From assembly GCF_026213295.1 (NCBI RefSeq), contig NC_079418.1, forward strand, positions 7,463,341-7,527,340: a DNA stretch of 64,000 nt. The letters run 5' to 3'. The DNA is from Gadus chalcogrammus. Lineage: Eukaryota > Chordata > Actinopteri > Gadiformes > Gadidae. Shown piece after piece: positions 27,256 to 57,641 of the stretch. A program made the position numbers and the translations under genes. Within the stretch, counting starts at the first letter, position 1, and each line of letters begins with the position of its first letter. The notes beneath the pieces are model-generated. The model saw nothing but the letters and a program-made list of their open reading frames with translations, searched no databases and was not told the DNA's origin.

Positions 27256-28015
27256 TGTTACGTACAGTGTTCTGTATGTCTTACATGTTATACATGGTAT
27301 AGGCCTACATGTATTGTGTTCTGTTTTGTGTAGTATGTTTGTGTTGTTGTTCTGTCTCCTCCTCCTGTTTTCATTCTCCAAGTTCTCAGATGTGCGCACC
27401 TGATCCCGATCACCAAATCACCACACCTGTTCCAGATCTCCCATCAACCATTCCCCTTTAAATAGTCCTGTGTTTGTTTGTCAGGGGGGAGTGCTTTGGT
27501 TTGAGCTGTAGCAGAGCTTTGGTTGAGCTCTGTTTGCTAGTGTTTGCTAGTGTTTGCTAGTGCTTGGTTTCTTTGTTGGTTTATTGTATTGTCTTTAGTT
27601 GTTACACGTTTGTTTAAACCTTACTACTTTAGTTGTTAGCAGCCTACTTTAGTTTTGTCTTTGTTAATTCTTTTGTTGTGCGCACAGGGTCAATAAGGAC
27701 AGGTAAGATACCCTGGGGTTTACATATTTCATACACGTAGGTTTACCCGTTGTTAATACCCTAGGTTAGAGTGAGCACCACCCACTGTACTTTTTCGGTG
27801 CAAAGCACCTGTCAATGGGGGGTTGGGTTTTGTTATGTTCTTTTCTTTGGTGCCACTGACAGTCCTTGTTGATCCCTGTGTTGCCTTTTTTGTACATAAA
27901 CACTTTATATTGAATTCACCTTTTGTCTTGGATTTTGTGTGACTGCACCCTCACTTGCCCAAACCTGTTGCCCTTATGTTGCGTCCTACTCCGAGCCACC
28001 AGGGGGGGCGTAACA
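27256..28015 (+). repeat. 5' LTR, 760 bp
   Basis: Begins TGTTACG and ends CGTAACA. It has three tandem TGTTTGCTAG-like units (27529-27560), where the 3' LTR has five. No TATA box could be assigned with confidence. Transcription of the element would start here. Confidence 0.95.
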
Positions 28016-28020
28016 TAAAT

Positions 28021-28038
28021 TGGGGGCTCGTCCGGGAT
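28021..28038 (+). promoter_or_regulatory. Primer binding site, tRNA-Pro type
   Basis: TGGGGGCTCGTCCGGGAT lies five bases after the 5' LTR. It is complementary to the 3' end of tRNA-Pro, the primer also used by many gammaretroviruses. Confidence 0.9.
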
Positions 28039-28153
28039 CCTTGATCCTTTTAAGCAACGGGTTTGATGAGTGTTGGTGTGCAGTGCACACGTCAAGTAGG
28101 CTGGTAGTGTTGGTTAGGTTGGTAAAGTTTTGGGTAAGGCTATTTGAGAAAAA

Positions 28154-29172
28154 ATGAGTGTGTTTAACCTTGAGGGATTTCTTAGTGATCCTTCTGTGGA
28201 TCAGATTGATCGCTGCAGAAAAAAAGATTTGTATGCCATTGCGGCACATTTTTCATTTGAAGCATCAGCAGGTCTGCTTAAAGCAGAATTGAAAGAAGCT
28301 GTTGTACAGATGTTAGTACACGAAAAAGTGTTTGGTACTGGCAGCGGTGCGACTGCTAGTGAGCCTACTATTTCCCCATCCTTGTCTTCTAGCTCAGAGA
28401 AGGAGAGCAGGGAGGAAGAAGTAGTTGAGAGAGGGCTGGTTGAGAGTAAGCCAGTTCCTGTAGATACAGACGCTAATGTGGAGTTTAAGCCTCCTCATAC
28501 TGTGCCCCGATTCTCTCCGTTTTCCTTACCTAGGGTAAGTGATGATGCCCGCCATAGGCTACGCATAGCGCGTTTGCAACTGGAGGCTCAAGAAAAAGAT
28601 AGAGACGCCGAATACAGTCACAAACTGGCTATTCGGAAAATGGAGCTAGAGATGGAGGCGGACACCGCCAACCGCAAAATTGAATTGGAGATAGCTGCAG
28701 AAAAAGAGGTGAAGCTTAAGCGCCTAGAACTGGAAGCTGCTTCTCTGAGTTTAGCTCAATCACCTGGTCATAGGTCCATACATTCTGATCCCTCTGCGCC
28801 TACGAGAGGTTTTGAGGTGAGCAGAAATGTTGTTTTGGTACCTCAATTTCGTGAGGCGGAAGTAGATGCCTATTTTACTGCGTTTGAGCGAGTTGCCACC
28901 TCACTGAAATGGCCAAAAGAGGTCTGGTCGATACTGCTTCAGTGTAAACTGACAGGTAAGGCCCAGGAAATTTATGCTGCACTTTCTCTAGAAGAGAGTT
29001 TATGTTATGAAAGTATTAAGACAGCTGTGCTTCGTGCCTACGAACTAGTGCCTGAGGCCTATAGACAGAAATTTAGAACATTTAAAAAAACGTCTGATAA
29101 AACCTTTGTTGAGTTCGCCCGTGAGAAGGAGACTTTGTTTAATCGATGGTGCAAGGCAAGCAACGCGATAAA
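28154..29172 (+). pseudogene. gag: gag N-terminal part
   Basis: The frame opens at ATG 28154 (MSVFNLEGFLSDPS), 116 bases after the primer site. About residues 130-200 form a charged, Glu/Lys/Arg/Leu-rich stretch likely to be a coiled coil. The following part (VPQFREAEVDAYFTAFERVA) resembles the capsid region of gypsy gags, with LYNRW-like residues near its end. The meaningful frame shifts near 29150-29172: this frame runs on to a stop at 29239, while gag sequence continues in another frame. The shift lies inside capsid, not at a gag-pol border, so a mutation is likelier than programmed frameshifting. Confidence 0.8.
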
Positions 29173-30698
29173 TTTAACACTCTGTCACAATTGGTTCTCA
29201 TTGAAGAGTTTAAGAATAGTCTGCCTGATCGTATTGTGACGTATCTCAATGAGCAAAAGGTAGGGACATTAGCGGAGGCTGCTGTGCTTGCCGATGAGTT
29301 TGTTTTATCGCACAAACAAACTTTTGTGAGTCCCCGATATGAGAGTAAGTCTTTTACTCCTTCTGCCTCGGCTAGAATGCCGTCTAGTCCTCCACGTCCA
29401 TTGCCACTCCGCTCCACTGAGGAACGAGAGTGTTTCTATTGTCACCAAACAGGTCACGTAAAGAATGACTGTTTTATGTTGAAACGCAAGCTGTTACAGC
29501 CAAGCAAACGACCAAAAGAGGTTTTGTTAGTGCGAACGTTGGTGGGTCCAGTGTCCCTAGCCCCGGAGATGGAGGGTGACAATCTGGAACCCTGTTATAA
29601 ACCGTTCATGTTGGACGGGTTGGTTTCTCTCAGCGCAAATGCGTTGAACCAGTGTCCAGTGCGTATCCTTAGAGATACTGGCGCAGCACAGTCTTTTATC
29701 TTATCGGATGTGTTACCTTTTAGTAATGACTCTGTAAGTGGCTCTAGTGTGCTTGTGCAAGGCATTGAAATGGGGTTTGTGTCTGTGCCTCTCCATGAGA
29801 TACATTTATCCTGTGACTTGGCAAATGGAGTGTTTAAAGTGGGTGTGCGCCCGTCTTTGCCTGTTAGAGGCGTCACATTTCTACTAGGGAATGACATCGC
29901 TGGTGGCAAAGTGATGCCAGCTTTAGAAGTTCTAGAACGACCTGAGATTTTGCAGCCTGATGTGTTGGCTCAGGACTTCCCTGAAGTGTTCCCTGTGTGT
30001 GTGGTCACTCGTGCTCAAGCACGTAGTTTGGGTGAAGCAGTTGTTTTGTCGGATACTCTGTTCGCGACTGAGTTGACCGGCCAGACTGTTTCTCCACCTG
30101 TGTTTCCTCAGTCTACTGCTGAGCCGAGTGTCCAGCCTAAGGTTCAATGTGATACTTCCACCAAAGAGACAACTAGGTTGCCTGTGATTAGAAGTAATCT
30201 GATTGCTGCTCAGAAAGAGGACGTGACTTTGGTGAAGTGTTTTGATGCGGCTCTTGCTCCAGAGAGCGCTAAAAATAAAGAAAGTCATTATTTTGTTGAA
30301 AATGATCTCTTGATGCGGAGATGGAAATCTCGCGCTGAGTTTAATAATGACTGGACTAATGTCTTTCAAATTGTTGTGCCTACACCGTACCGACAGTCCG
30401 TTCTATCTCTGGCTCATGAACATCTCTGGTCTGGTCATCTAGGTATTACAAAAACCTATGACCGAGTGTTGCGACAGTTCTTCTGGCCAGGTTTGAAGCG
30501 AGATGTGTCGTTGTTTTGCCGTACATGCCATGTATGTCAGGTCACGGGGAAGCCTAATCAGGTTATAAAGCCTGCGCCTCTTCACCCTGTCCCAGCTATA
30601 GGGGAACCGTTTGAGCATGTACTTGTGGATTGTGTTGGCCCTCTGTCAAAAACGAAATCCGGTAACCAGTTCCTGTTGACCATAATGTGTGTAGCTAC
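29160..30698 (+). pseudogene. pol: gag C-terminus, protease, integrase N-terminal half
   Basis: In one continuous frame come the capsid end (EEFKNSLPDRI), a CCHC zinc knuckle (CFYCHQTGHVKNDC, 29431-29472), a retropepsin-like protease with active site DTGA (29674-29685), and a linker. Then comes the integrase His-His-Cys-Cys zinc domain (HEHLWSGHLG ... CRTCHVCQ, about 30416-30540) and the first catalytic Asp (VDCVGPL, near 30628). No in-frame stop separates gag from pol in this stretch. The frame is cut at 30698 by a hAT MITE. Confidence 0.9.
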
Positions 30699-31438
30699 TA
30701 GGGGTGAAACGGATCAGTGTGTCCACGGTTCGGTTCAGATAACCGTTTTGGGCCTCGGTTTCGGATACGGTTCGGATTAGGATCATGTCCGTGATAGTAA
30801 ATAGGCGGACTTTTTTTTGACGGAGGGTTTGGGGGAGAAACACAAAAATGAATGAGACCCACAGGCTATTTGCAATGTGTTAATTGACTGCAATCAGACA
30901 ACTTGCAAGGCTTTTTTGTGCAATAAATGTTCCCCTAAATGCATTTGAAAACATGGTGCACTGAGTGTAACATGTAAGGGATAACGGCCGACGAGGCTTA
31001 GAACTCTGACGACGAGCGCAGCATGAAGCCAGAGTTGCCTCTACCTGTCCATTATTTCCATCGAACCGGTCGACCTCGAAGGCCGTTATCCCGCTTATCA
31101 CCCGTTTGTATTTATCTCCCGTATATTTAGAATATAATTGTATCAATTACTTTCTTTAAATTTAGGAATCGTGCGCTTGAAAAGCCCAGTTTGTTTTGAA
31201 CGCTGACAGGCTGAAGGGAGGGGCGGGAAAAGTATCATTGGCTCGGGCAGCACTGGAGAGAATGCATTCCGCTGGGTCCTAAACACCCTTTTGTTTCGGA
31301 CGTAGGCTACAGTAGGCAAAATACGCTACATAAGGCAATGCCTTCATGAAACCGAAATCCGCGGATCTCCAGAATGCTCCGAACTGTGGTAAACGAACCG
31401 AACGGATTCGGATACAATTCGAATCCGCTGCAGGCCTA
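30699..31438. mobile_element. hAT MITE inside integrase, 740 bp
   Basis: Starts TAGGGGTGAAACGG and ends CCGCTGCAGGCCTA, so the termini are imperfectly inverted. An 8-bp duplication GTAGCTAC flanks it (30691-30698 and 31439-31446), as for hAT. Subterminal regions carry GGTTCGG/CCGAACC words in opposite orientations. With its duplication it adds 748 bases, so it also shifts the frame of pol. No protein is encoded. Confidence 0.93.
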
Positions 31439-31446
31439 GTAGCTAC

Positions 31447-33757
31447 CCGGTACCCTGAGGCGATCCCTCTTAGGAGCATAACAGCTCAGTCAGTAGTAAA
31501 GGCCCTGATCAAGTTCTTTTCTACTTTCGGGCTCCCTAAGATCGTGCAAACCGATCAAGGTACCAACTTCCTTTCGGGTATTTTTGAACAGGTTTTAACA
31601 TCACTGTCTATATCACACAGAATCTCGAGTGCTTATCACCCGGAGTCACAGGGCGCGCTCGAAAGATGGCATCAGACGTTTAAGTCAGTGTTGCGGAAAT
31701 ATACCATGGAGAGTGGTAGGGAATGGGATGAAGGAGTCCCTTTGGCTTTATTTGCAGTTAGGGAAATAGTGCAAGAGTCACTAGGATTTAGTCCAGCAGA
31801 GCTGGTATTTGGTCACACAGTGAGAGGCCCTTTAAGAATGTTGAGAGACCAGCTAACTGGCGAGAGTTCGCCCACCCAGCGAAACGTTCTGACCTACGTC
31901 AGTCGCTTCAGAGAACGACTGCACGAGGCTTGCAGTATCGCTAGGGAAAGTCTCTCTGTTGCACAACAGGGTATGAAGCGGCATTTCGATAAGAAAGCAC
32001 TTCCGCGGTCTTTTCAAGCAGGTGACTTGGTTTTAGTGTTGCTGCCCATTCCAGGTAGTTCAATGAGTGCACGATTTTCAGGACCGTACACTATTGACAG
32101 GAGTTTGAGTGAGACTGATTATGTAGTCAGAACCCCTGATAGAAGGCGGAAAACCAGAGTGTGTCACATTAACATGTTGAAGAGGTACTACACTAGAGGC
32201 AACGCTCAGCTTGAGACTCACAGTGCGCCTCTTGTAGCCACTGTTGCGGCTGCGGTGTCAGTAGCTGTGAGCCCTACGGCAGAGAGTGATGAGGATGGCC
32301 TGAGTTTGCGCAATGCCCAGCAACAGACACCTCGGTTGACAAACTCAGAAATGTTGTTAAAACTACCGTCTTTAATGCATCATTTAAGCAGGGAACAGGA
32401 AGCTGACCTACTCTGCCTTATCTCTGAGTTCCCCTGTCTGTTTGGAGATGTGCCTACCCGCACTACGGTGTTAGAGCACGACATAGATGTGGGTGAGTCC
32501 AGACCGACTAAACAGCACCCATACAGAGTAAATGCCTACAAGAGATCTCTGATGAAGAAAGAGGTTGATTATTTATTGGAACATAATTTAGCACAGCCCA
32601 GCTCTAGCCCATGGAGTTCTCCGTGCTTATTAGTTCCAAAGCCTGACGCGACTGTCCGTTTCTGTACAGATTATCGGAAGGTAAACAATGTCACTGTGCC
32701 GGACTCTTTTCCTATGCCCCGCGTAGATGATTGCGTGGATACCATAGGATCAGCTCGCTTTGTAACAAAGTTAGACTTATTGAAAGGTTATTGGCAAGTT
32801 CCCCTTTCACCACGGGCTTCTGCCATCAGTGCATTTGTGACTCCAGATAATTTTCTACAGTATTCCGTGATGGCTTTCGGGATGCGAAACGCACCGGCCA
32901 CTTTCCAGAGGTTGGTGAATATTGTGTTTAGTGGTGTGCCTAACTGTACTGCATATTTGGATGATGTGGTAATACACTCGTCAGAGTGGCCTGCTCATGT
33001 GGATTCGCTCAGAACCGTGTTTCAACGACTGGCTGATGCATCTCTGACACTGAACCTCGCGAAATGTGAGTTTGGGAAGGCGACAGTGACCTACTTGGGT
33101 AAACAGGTGGGCGGAGGCCAAGTGCGTCCCTTGGAGGCCAAGATCGCAGCTATTACGTCTTTCCCAGTACCCACCACTCGGCGGGAGTTACGCCGATTCT
33201 TAGGAATGACAGGTTACTACAGAGGGTTCTGTAGGAACTTCTCTTCTGTTGCAGCCCCAATGACTGACTTGATCAGTCCATTGGTTAAGTTTGTATGGTC
33301 AGATCGGTGTCAAATCGCCTTTGAATGCTGCAAAGCGTTATTGTGTAATGCCCCAGTACTGAGTGCTCCTGATTTTGATAAACCGTTTGCCATTGAATTA
33401 GATGCGAGCTGTATTGGTGCTGGTGCAGTTTTAACTCAGATGGATTCTGAGGGTTTGGTCCACCCTGTAGGTTTCTTTTCAAAGAAATGTACTAGTAGCC
33501 AAATGCGCTACTCTACAATAGAGCAGGAGACGTTGGCTTTGCTGCTTGCGCTCCAATTTTTCGAGGTTTACGTTGGGTCCAGTGCGGAGCCTGTGGTGAT
33601 TTACACAGACCACAATCCACTGGTGTTTCTGCATCGCATGCACAACCAAAACCAGCGACTTATGCGTTGGTCTTTGGTTATCACGAATTACAACCTGGTG
33701 ATCCACCACAAAAAGGGCACCGAGAATGTATTTGCAGATGCTCTGTCTCGTGTGTAA
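31447..33757 (+). pseudogene. pol: integrase C-terminal half, reverse transcriptase, RNase H
   Basis: This is one open frame to the stop at 33755-33757. The integrase core continues with the second Asp (QTDQGTNF) and the Glu (GALERWHQ), then a C-terminal domain with CHINMLKRY. Reverse transcriptase follows (SSPWSSPCLLVPK, FCTDYRKVN, KLDLLKGYWQ, and the catalytic YLDD at 32953-32964), then RNase H (IELDASCIGAGAVL, YTDHNPL, ADALSR). RT-RH motifs are Ty3/gypsy-like. No chromodomain is visible. This half appears intact by eye. The open frame extends upstream to 31346 only because it reads into the MITE. Confidence 0.95.
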
Positions 33758-33865
33758 CTATTGTGGGTCAGTAGTTACTGGGGGCAATTTTGATTTTTGT
33801 TTTTTTATACTATTAAAGTTGGGTTTACGGGATGGTTTGAGGTATCGTCAGCCATGGGCTGACTC

Positions 33866-33879
33866 TTTATGGGGGGGAG
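33866..33879 (+). promoter_or_regulatory. Polypurine tract
   Basis: TTTATGGGGGGGAG sits directly before the 3' LTR and would prime plus-strand DNA synthesis. Confidence 0.85.
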
Positions 33880-34664
33880 TGTTACGTACAGTGTTCTGTA
33901 TGTCTTACATGTTATACATGGTATAGGCCTACATGTATTGTGTTCTGTTTTGTGTAGTATGTTTGTGTTGTTGTTCTGTCTCCTCCTCCTGTTTTCATTC
34001 TCCAAGTTCTCAGATGTGCGCACCTGATCCCGATCACCAAATCACCACACCTGTTCCAGATCTCCCATCAACCATTCCCCTTTAAATAGTCCTGTGTTTG
34101 TTTGTCAGGGGGGAGTGCTTTGGTTTGAGCTGTAGCAGAGCTTTGGTTGAGCTCTGTTTGCTAGTGTTTGCTAGTGTTTGCTAGTGTTTGCTAGTGTTTG
34201 CTAGTGCTTGGTTTCTTTGTTGGTTTATTGTATTGTCTTTAGTTGTTACACGTTTGTTTAAACCTTACTACTTTAGTTGTTAGCAGCCTACTTTAGTTTT
34301 GTCTTTGTCTTTGTTAATTCTTTTGTTGTGCGCACAGGGTCAATAAGGACAGGTAAGATACCCTGGGGTTTACATATTTCATACACGTAGGTTTACCCGT
34401 TGTTAATACCCTAGGTTAGAGTGAGCACCACCCACTGTACTTTTTCGGTGCAAAGCACCTGTCAATGGGGGGTTGGGTTTTGTTATGTTCTTTTCTTTGG
34501 TGCCACTGACAGTCCTTGTTGATCCCTGTGTTGCCTTTTTTGTACATAAACACTTTATATTGAATTCACCTTTTGTCTTGGATTTTGTGTGACTGCACCC
34601 TCCCTTGCCCAAACCTGTTGCCCTTATGTTGCGTCCTACTCCGAGCCACCAGGGGGGCGTAACA
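33880..34664 (+). repeat. 3' LTR, 785 bp
   Basis: It is 25 bases longer than the 5' LTR. It has two extra 10-bp TGTTTGCTAG units and one extra TTTGTC hexamer, and lacks one G near the end. One substitution was noted by eye (near 34603). Very little divergence implies recent insertion. Confidence 0.95.
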
Positions 34665-34669
34665 GTCAT
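34665..34669. repeat. Target-site duplication GTCAT (right)
   Basis: Partner of 27251-27255. Confidence 0.95.
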
Positions 34670-34743
34670 TTTAACACGTTCATTTTAAGACATTAACTTT
34701 AACGTCATAAAGCGACACATGCACACACACACAGACAAAGAGA

Positions 34744-34775
<32 letters not shown>

Positions 34776-35055
34776 GAGACACAAACTCACATAAAGACAC
34801 ACACACACAAGGAGAAACAAACACAAACATACACGTCATCGGTTAACAAATTCATCCCACTATTTCCAGCGACACATTGACCTCACTAGACTCCGCCCTG
34901 GAGATAACATCGAAGCTCTAACCAATCGCCCCAACTCCGACAAGTCAAGTGCTAGGTTCTGAGCGCACACAAACACACACAAACACACACACACACATCG
35001 TGTCCAGGACCTCCGAGAGACTAGTTTAAGGGACGAGGCCTGAAAGATTTTTAAG
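34670..35055 (+). promoter_or_regulatory. Putative cpo promoter region, unit 1
   Basis: This is the 386 bases between the LTR element and the first ATG. It includes a CA tract, a GGTTAACAAATT word (about 34840) that resembles an HNF1 half-site, and AGATAACAT (about 34902), a GATA-type word. Both factor types commonly drive enterocyte genes, but the match is short and the role is inference. No TATA box was found. The same sequence, slightly changed, is at 38465-38904. Confidence 0.35.
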
Positions 35056-37546
<2,491 letters not shown>

Positions 37547-37643
<97 letters not shown>

Positions 37644-37654
37644 GAGACACAGAC

Positions 37655-37687
<33 letters not shown>

Positions 37688-37700
37688 AATAAAGGCAGAC
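37547..37700. repeat. (GA)n-(GACA)n starting at the exon 4 donor
   Basis: The exon 4 donor GTAGAG runs straight into (GA)n, then (CAGA)n up to about 37686. The unit-2 counterpart is at 41271-41424. Confidence 0.95.
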
Positions 37701-37762
37701 AGAGAGACATAGAGACAGACAGGGAGGGAACCCAGAATCCAGGGAATGATGACGACCCAGAC

Positions 37763-37786
37763 TTTTGTCAGTACTTCGTCAAACAG
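37763..37786 (+). pseudogene. Relic of the 3' end of cpo exon 4, unit 1
   Basis: These 24 bases encode FCQYFVKQ, against FCQYFIKQ at the end of exon 4 (37523-37546), followed by a GT as in the real donor. It lies about 240 bp into intron 4, just beyond the GA/GACA microsatellite. The other unit has the same relic at 41483-41506, so it predates the large duplication. No branch point or good acceptor is obvious apart from a preceding CCAG. Confidence 0.7.
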
Positions 37787-38536
37787 GTCAGCAACAACAG
37801 ACAGAGAGAGACAGATATACAGACAGACAGACAGATTCTACTTAGACTGTCCTCCTTCTCCCCTTCTTCTATTTCAACCTCACTGGTTTATTATGTGGGT
37901 TCATCATGGCTTGAAGAGGGCCCTGACTCTAAGATACATCATATAATTCAGAATATGTCTCATAATTATCTGAACATATTAAACAATGTTGTCAACAGTC
38001 TATTTGATTGGTTTGAGCTGGGCATGACTAAATATGTATTTGTATGTTTTGATTTGCTGCATTAGCCTACAATAAATAGCAGCTACTAATCTAAGGGTAG
38101 ACTACTTGTAATTTTAGCTGACTTAAAACTTAAAAGTCAGCAAAAATGTAAGTATCCTTAGTTTCATGTCTGCTAATATTGTAATGCAGCCAATCAAAAT
38201 ATTCAAAATCTGTTTCCCACAATGTTATTATCATGCTGGCAAACAGTATGGAATGTTAATCATGTTAAAAAGGGTTAATTTACACCTAGGAAAGACGTTG
38301 ACCCTATGAAGACGCTATGGCCACTTGCTTGGCAACGCCTGCATACGGGAGATATTAAATAGTCCGCTCGACTTGTAAAAATAATGTAGGCTTTTTGTAG
38401 ATAGGTAGGCTATTGGATTGGACCCAGTAAGAACCGGTGACGTCTAGGACTGGGTTAGCGTCATTTTAACACGTTCATTTTAAGACATTAACTTTAACGT
38501 CATAAAGCGACACATGCACACACACACAGACAAAGA

Positions 38537-38543
<7 letters not shown>

Positions 38544-38622
<79 letters not shown>
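38544..38622. repeat. (CA)n microsatellite upstream of cpo, unit 2
   Basis: A run of about 80 bases where unit 1 has only about 25, the main length difference between the two promoter regions. Confidence 0.95.
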
Positions 38623-38624
<2 letters not shown>

Positions 38625-38904
38625 GAGACACAAACTCACATAAAGACACACACACACAAGGAGAAACAAACACAAACATACACGTCATCGGTTAACAAAT
38701 TCATCCCACTATTTCCAGCGACACATTAACCTCACTAGACTCCGCCCTGGAGATAACATCGAAGCTCTAACCAATCGCCCCAACTCCGACAAGTCAAGTG
38801 CTAGGTTCTGAGCGCACACAAACACACACAAACACACACACACACATCGTGTCCAGGACCTCCGAGAGACTAGTTTAAGGGACGAGGCCTGAAAGATTTT
38901 TAAG

Positions 38905-53229
<14,325 letters not shown>

Positions 53230-53474
53230 AATTATCACGATTAGTATATATTTTTTTTCACAATTTGCTTTTGGTGGCTTGGTGAAATTATTTAGGAATC
53301 AAAGTATTTTTTTGTAAGATATTTCACAGTTAAAAAAAATTACATTTGGAGGCTTGATGAAATAATGAGGATATATTTTGAAATATTTTTTTAATTTCCA
53401 CGATTTGTAATATTTTTAATGTACATCAGTTTTCACATTTAAATAGATTTCACAGAATTTCACAATGAACACAA

Positions 53475-53590
53475 TTGACGCAACCATCCACTACGTCCAC
53501 CAACACGAGTTCAACGTGGCGGCAGTCAGTGGCCACCACCTCCCTCTGGGGGGAGCTGTTGGCCACCTGCGTCAATGTCGCAAACAATGA
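53475..53590 (+). pseudogene. Relic duplicate of the end of cpo exon 9
   Basis: Aligns with exon 9 from its ATCATCAACCACGTCCACC region to GCAAACAATG. It has small indels that break the reading frame and no stop equivalent. The DNA after both copies also shares a GGCTTGRTGAAAT word, so the duplication covered the exon end and part of the 3' untranslated region. It lies about 250 bp after the stop codon, inside the probable 3' UTR. Confidence 0.8.
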
Positions 53591-53689
53591 ACTCTGCGAA
53601 GGAGGGGAACGGGTTTGGGGTTTTGTGAGTGGATTTAAAATTAAAATGAGTCTTTGGCGGCTTGATGAAATGTATGGAAGCATATATGT

Positions 53690-54125
53690 AGCAAAATTCA
53701 AATGGCGATGCAATTTGCAATTCAATAAGTCATTACATTATGCAATTGAAATTCATTATGCAATTTTATAATGTAATTTGTAAATACGTTATTCAAAGTG
53801 TATTTTAATATGCAAAGTGGCAATGCAATCCTCAATTAAATTTGCTAAAGTTCTGACAATAAAAATAGAATAACATTTTGTCAAATTCTTTGAGTTCCTT
53901 TATTCAAATTGAAAAGCTATAGCATCCCCGTGATTGCAATCCACTTCGCCACGCTCCGTGTGTTGCGATATTCAAATTACATTTCAATCCGCAAAACACT
54001 TTGCAAAAGATTTGGCAAAACGTTTTGCAAAACGTTTTCCAAAACGTAATCCAAAACGTTATCCAAAAAGTCAATATGCAAAGTGGCAAACGTATAAACC
54101 AATCAGCGTCTGGGCGGGAACTACG
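53690..54125. repeat. A/T-rich dispersed repeat with CAAAACGTT array
   Basis: Words such as ATGCAATTTGCAATTCAAT and, at 54000-54065, a series of GCAAAACGTT/CCAAAACGT units. It is probably part of a MITE; termini were not identified. Confidence 0.45.
53859..53864 (+). terminator. Candidate polyadenylation signal of cpo
   Basis: This is the first AATAAA after the stop, about 630 bp downstream, followed by T-rich DNA. Use is inferred. Confidence 0.5.
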
Positions 54126-54389
54126 TCACTTCCTATTGCCTCCAAGGGTATCTCCATGGTGGGTCTCCCAAGTCCCGACCCTATGTTTCGCACCCAGTGC
54201 TTGTAGCACCTGAAACACACTGGCGTCAAGACGTACCAGTGAGGATAAGTCGTCTATCCTATCTCCCAGAACACGCACTCTATCTACTGCATCTGTGTCT
54301 TCAACACGATTGTTCTCCACATCATCGGCCCAACTTCGGAGCGTATCAATAATCTCCTCCATTGGTGACCATGGACATGACACATACAA
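54126..54389 (-). CDS. Unassigned small acidic open frame
   Basis: An 87-codon minus-strand frame reads MEEIIDTLRSWADD ... VDRVRVLGDRIDDLSSL. It has a helical, charged composition, unlike a microsatellite translation. No family is recognised with confidence. It lies between repeats and may be a fragment of a transposon-borne or retroposed gene. Confidence 0.25.
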   Translation of the reverse strand: MYVSCPWSPMEEIIDTLRSWADDVENNRVEDTDAVDRVRVLGDRIDDLSSLVRLDASVFQVLQALGAKHRVGTWETHHGDTLGGNRK

Positions 54390-54755
54390 ATGTTTTTTTA
54401 TTTTATTTAATACATTTTATTGACAATTAGCAATACAACAACAGCCAGGGGGTACAGAAATGGCAGACGTACGAAATACAGACACAAAAAATACAAAATG
54501 CAGCATTAAATTAAATAAAAATATTATAAAGAGCACACGCACTAAGTGTTTTAATAGCTTTCCCATTTCTAGAACATAGAATATTCCCCATGTATTGCCT
54601 GGTTTCATTCTCAAACACAACAAAAAGCGGTTTCTGATTCGAGTATTTGCATTTATGAATATGCCATTTAGCTAATAAAATAATAAGGTTTATAATAAAA
54701 TATTGGTTTGCTTGACTAGAGGTGTAATTGAAGAAACCAAGCAATACATGTTCAA

Positions 54756-56835
<2,080 letters not shown>

Positions 56836-57637
56836 CTAATGACTCACGAAGGGAGTTGGTGTTGGTTGAATAGATAAGCTATTTTAATGCCTTTCATCAT
56901 AAACATTTACATTTGGTACAAAATAAAGCTTTTGAAAATAACAAACAAACAAAACAAAATCAAAAGAATAAGTCCTCTGTAGCTGGATTCCCCAGCTACA
57001 GTACTCCTTGGGAAAGGAGTTGTTCGTCGAGGAATGTCGAGTTCAAGGGGGGGATATCCGGATGTGTGTGTTTCTCTCTTACTACTACCCGGGTAGGTTA
57101 GTGTGTATCTATTTCTATGTCTTATCTGTTCTGAATGGATCTTCACAAGGGTCTTCTATGGTGGTGTTCACGGCTGGCCACGCCGTATCCACACCATCCA
57201 CAGTTCTATTGGGCAAAGCTCGCCATCGTAGATGCAATCTTCCTTCGATCAAACAAAAAAACCAACCTGCACAAATAGTGCAGAATTGTAAGTTATCTGG
57301 TACTATTCTATATCAAACATGGGATTTGACACATCTATATTACAATGCATAACCAAAAACCAAGGTTATATTTATAAATAGAATGAAATGAATTGTCACC
57401 TATTAGAACAATTAGTATTTGAATTGAAAGAATGAAATACTAATCTTGAATTACAATATGTCACAGTATTTAATCAAACAATTAATTATTTATCTTTTTA
57501 AACCATGTTTCTAGCTTAACATTTGTAATTTAAATTATTTGTATACATATTTATGTTTTAACCATTAAATTGAATGAAATTATTCTTAAACTTATCCAAC
57601 AAGTGCACTACAGTCAATGAAATGAATTCAATCACAC
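56836..57637. other. Unassigned spacer
   Basis: A/T-rich DNA with no recognised gene. Short open frames on both strands near 57000-57350 lack known domains. Confidence 0.4.
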
Positions 57638-57641
57638 TTAA

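Larger units (their letters stand above)
27256..34664 (+). mobile_element. Gmr1-type Ty3/gypsy LTR retrotransposon, 7409 bp
   Basis: Two LTRs (27256-28015 and 33880-34664) enclose a tRNA-Pro-type primer binding site, gag, and a pol in the order protease, integrase, reverse transcriptase, RNase H. Placing integrase before RT is the Ty1/copia order, whereas the RT and RNase H motifs are of the Ty3/gypsy kind. That mix defines the Gmr1 group of deuterostome elements. The LTRs differ by repeat-unit indels and very few substitutions, so the insertion is young. It is not autonomous now: gag has an apparent frameshift near 29150-29172 and integrase is split by a 740-bp hAT MITE. Confidence 0.95.

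Noticed and set aside
29150..29240. Programmed ribosomal frameshift between gag and pol
   Set aside because: The frame change falls within the capsid region, well before the zinc knuckle and protease, and no slippery heptamer is evident. A mutation in this copy explains it better.
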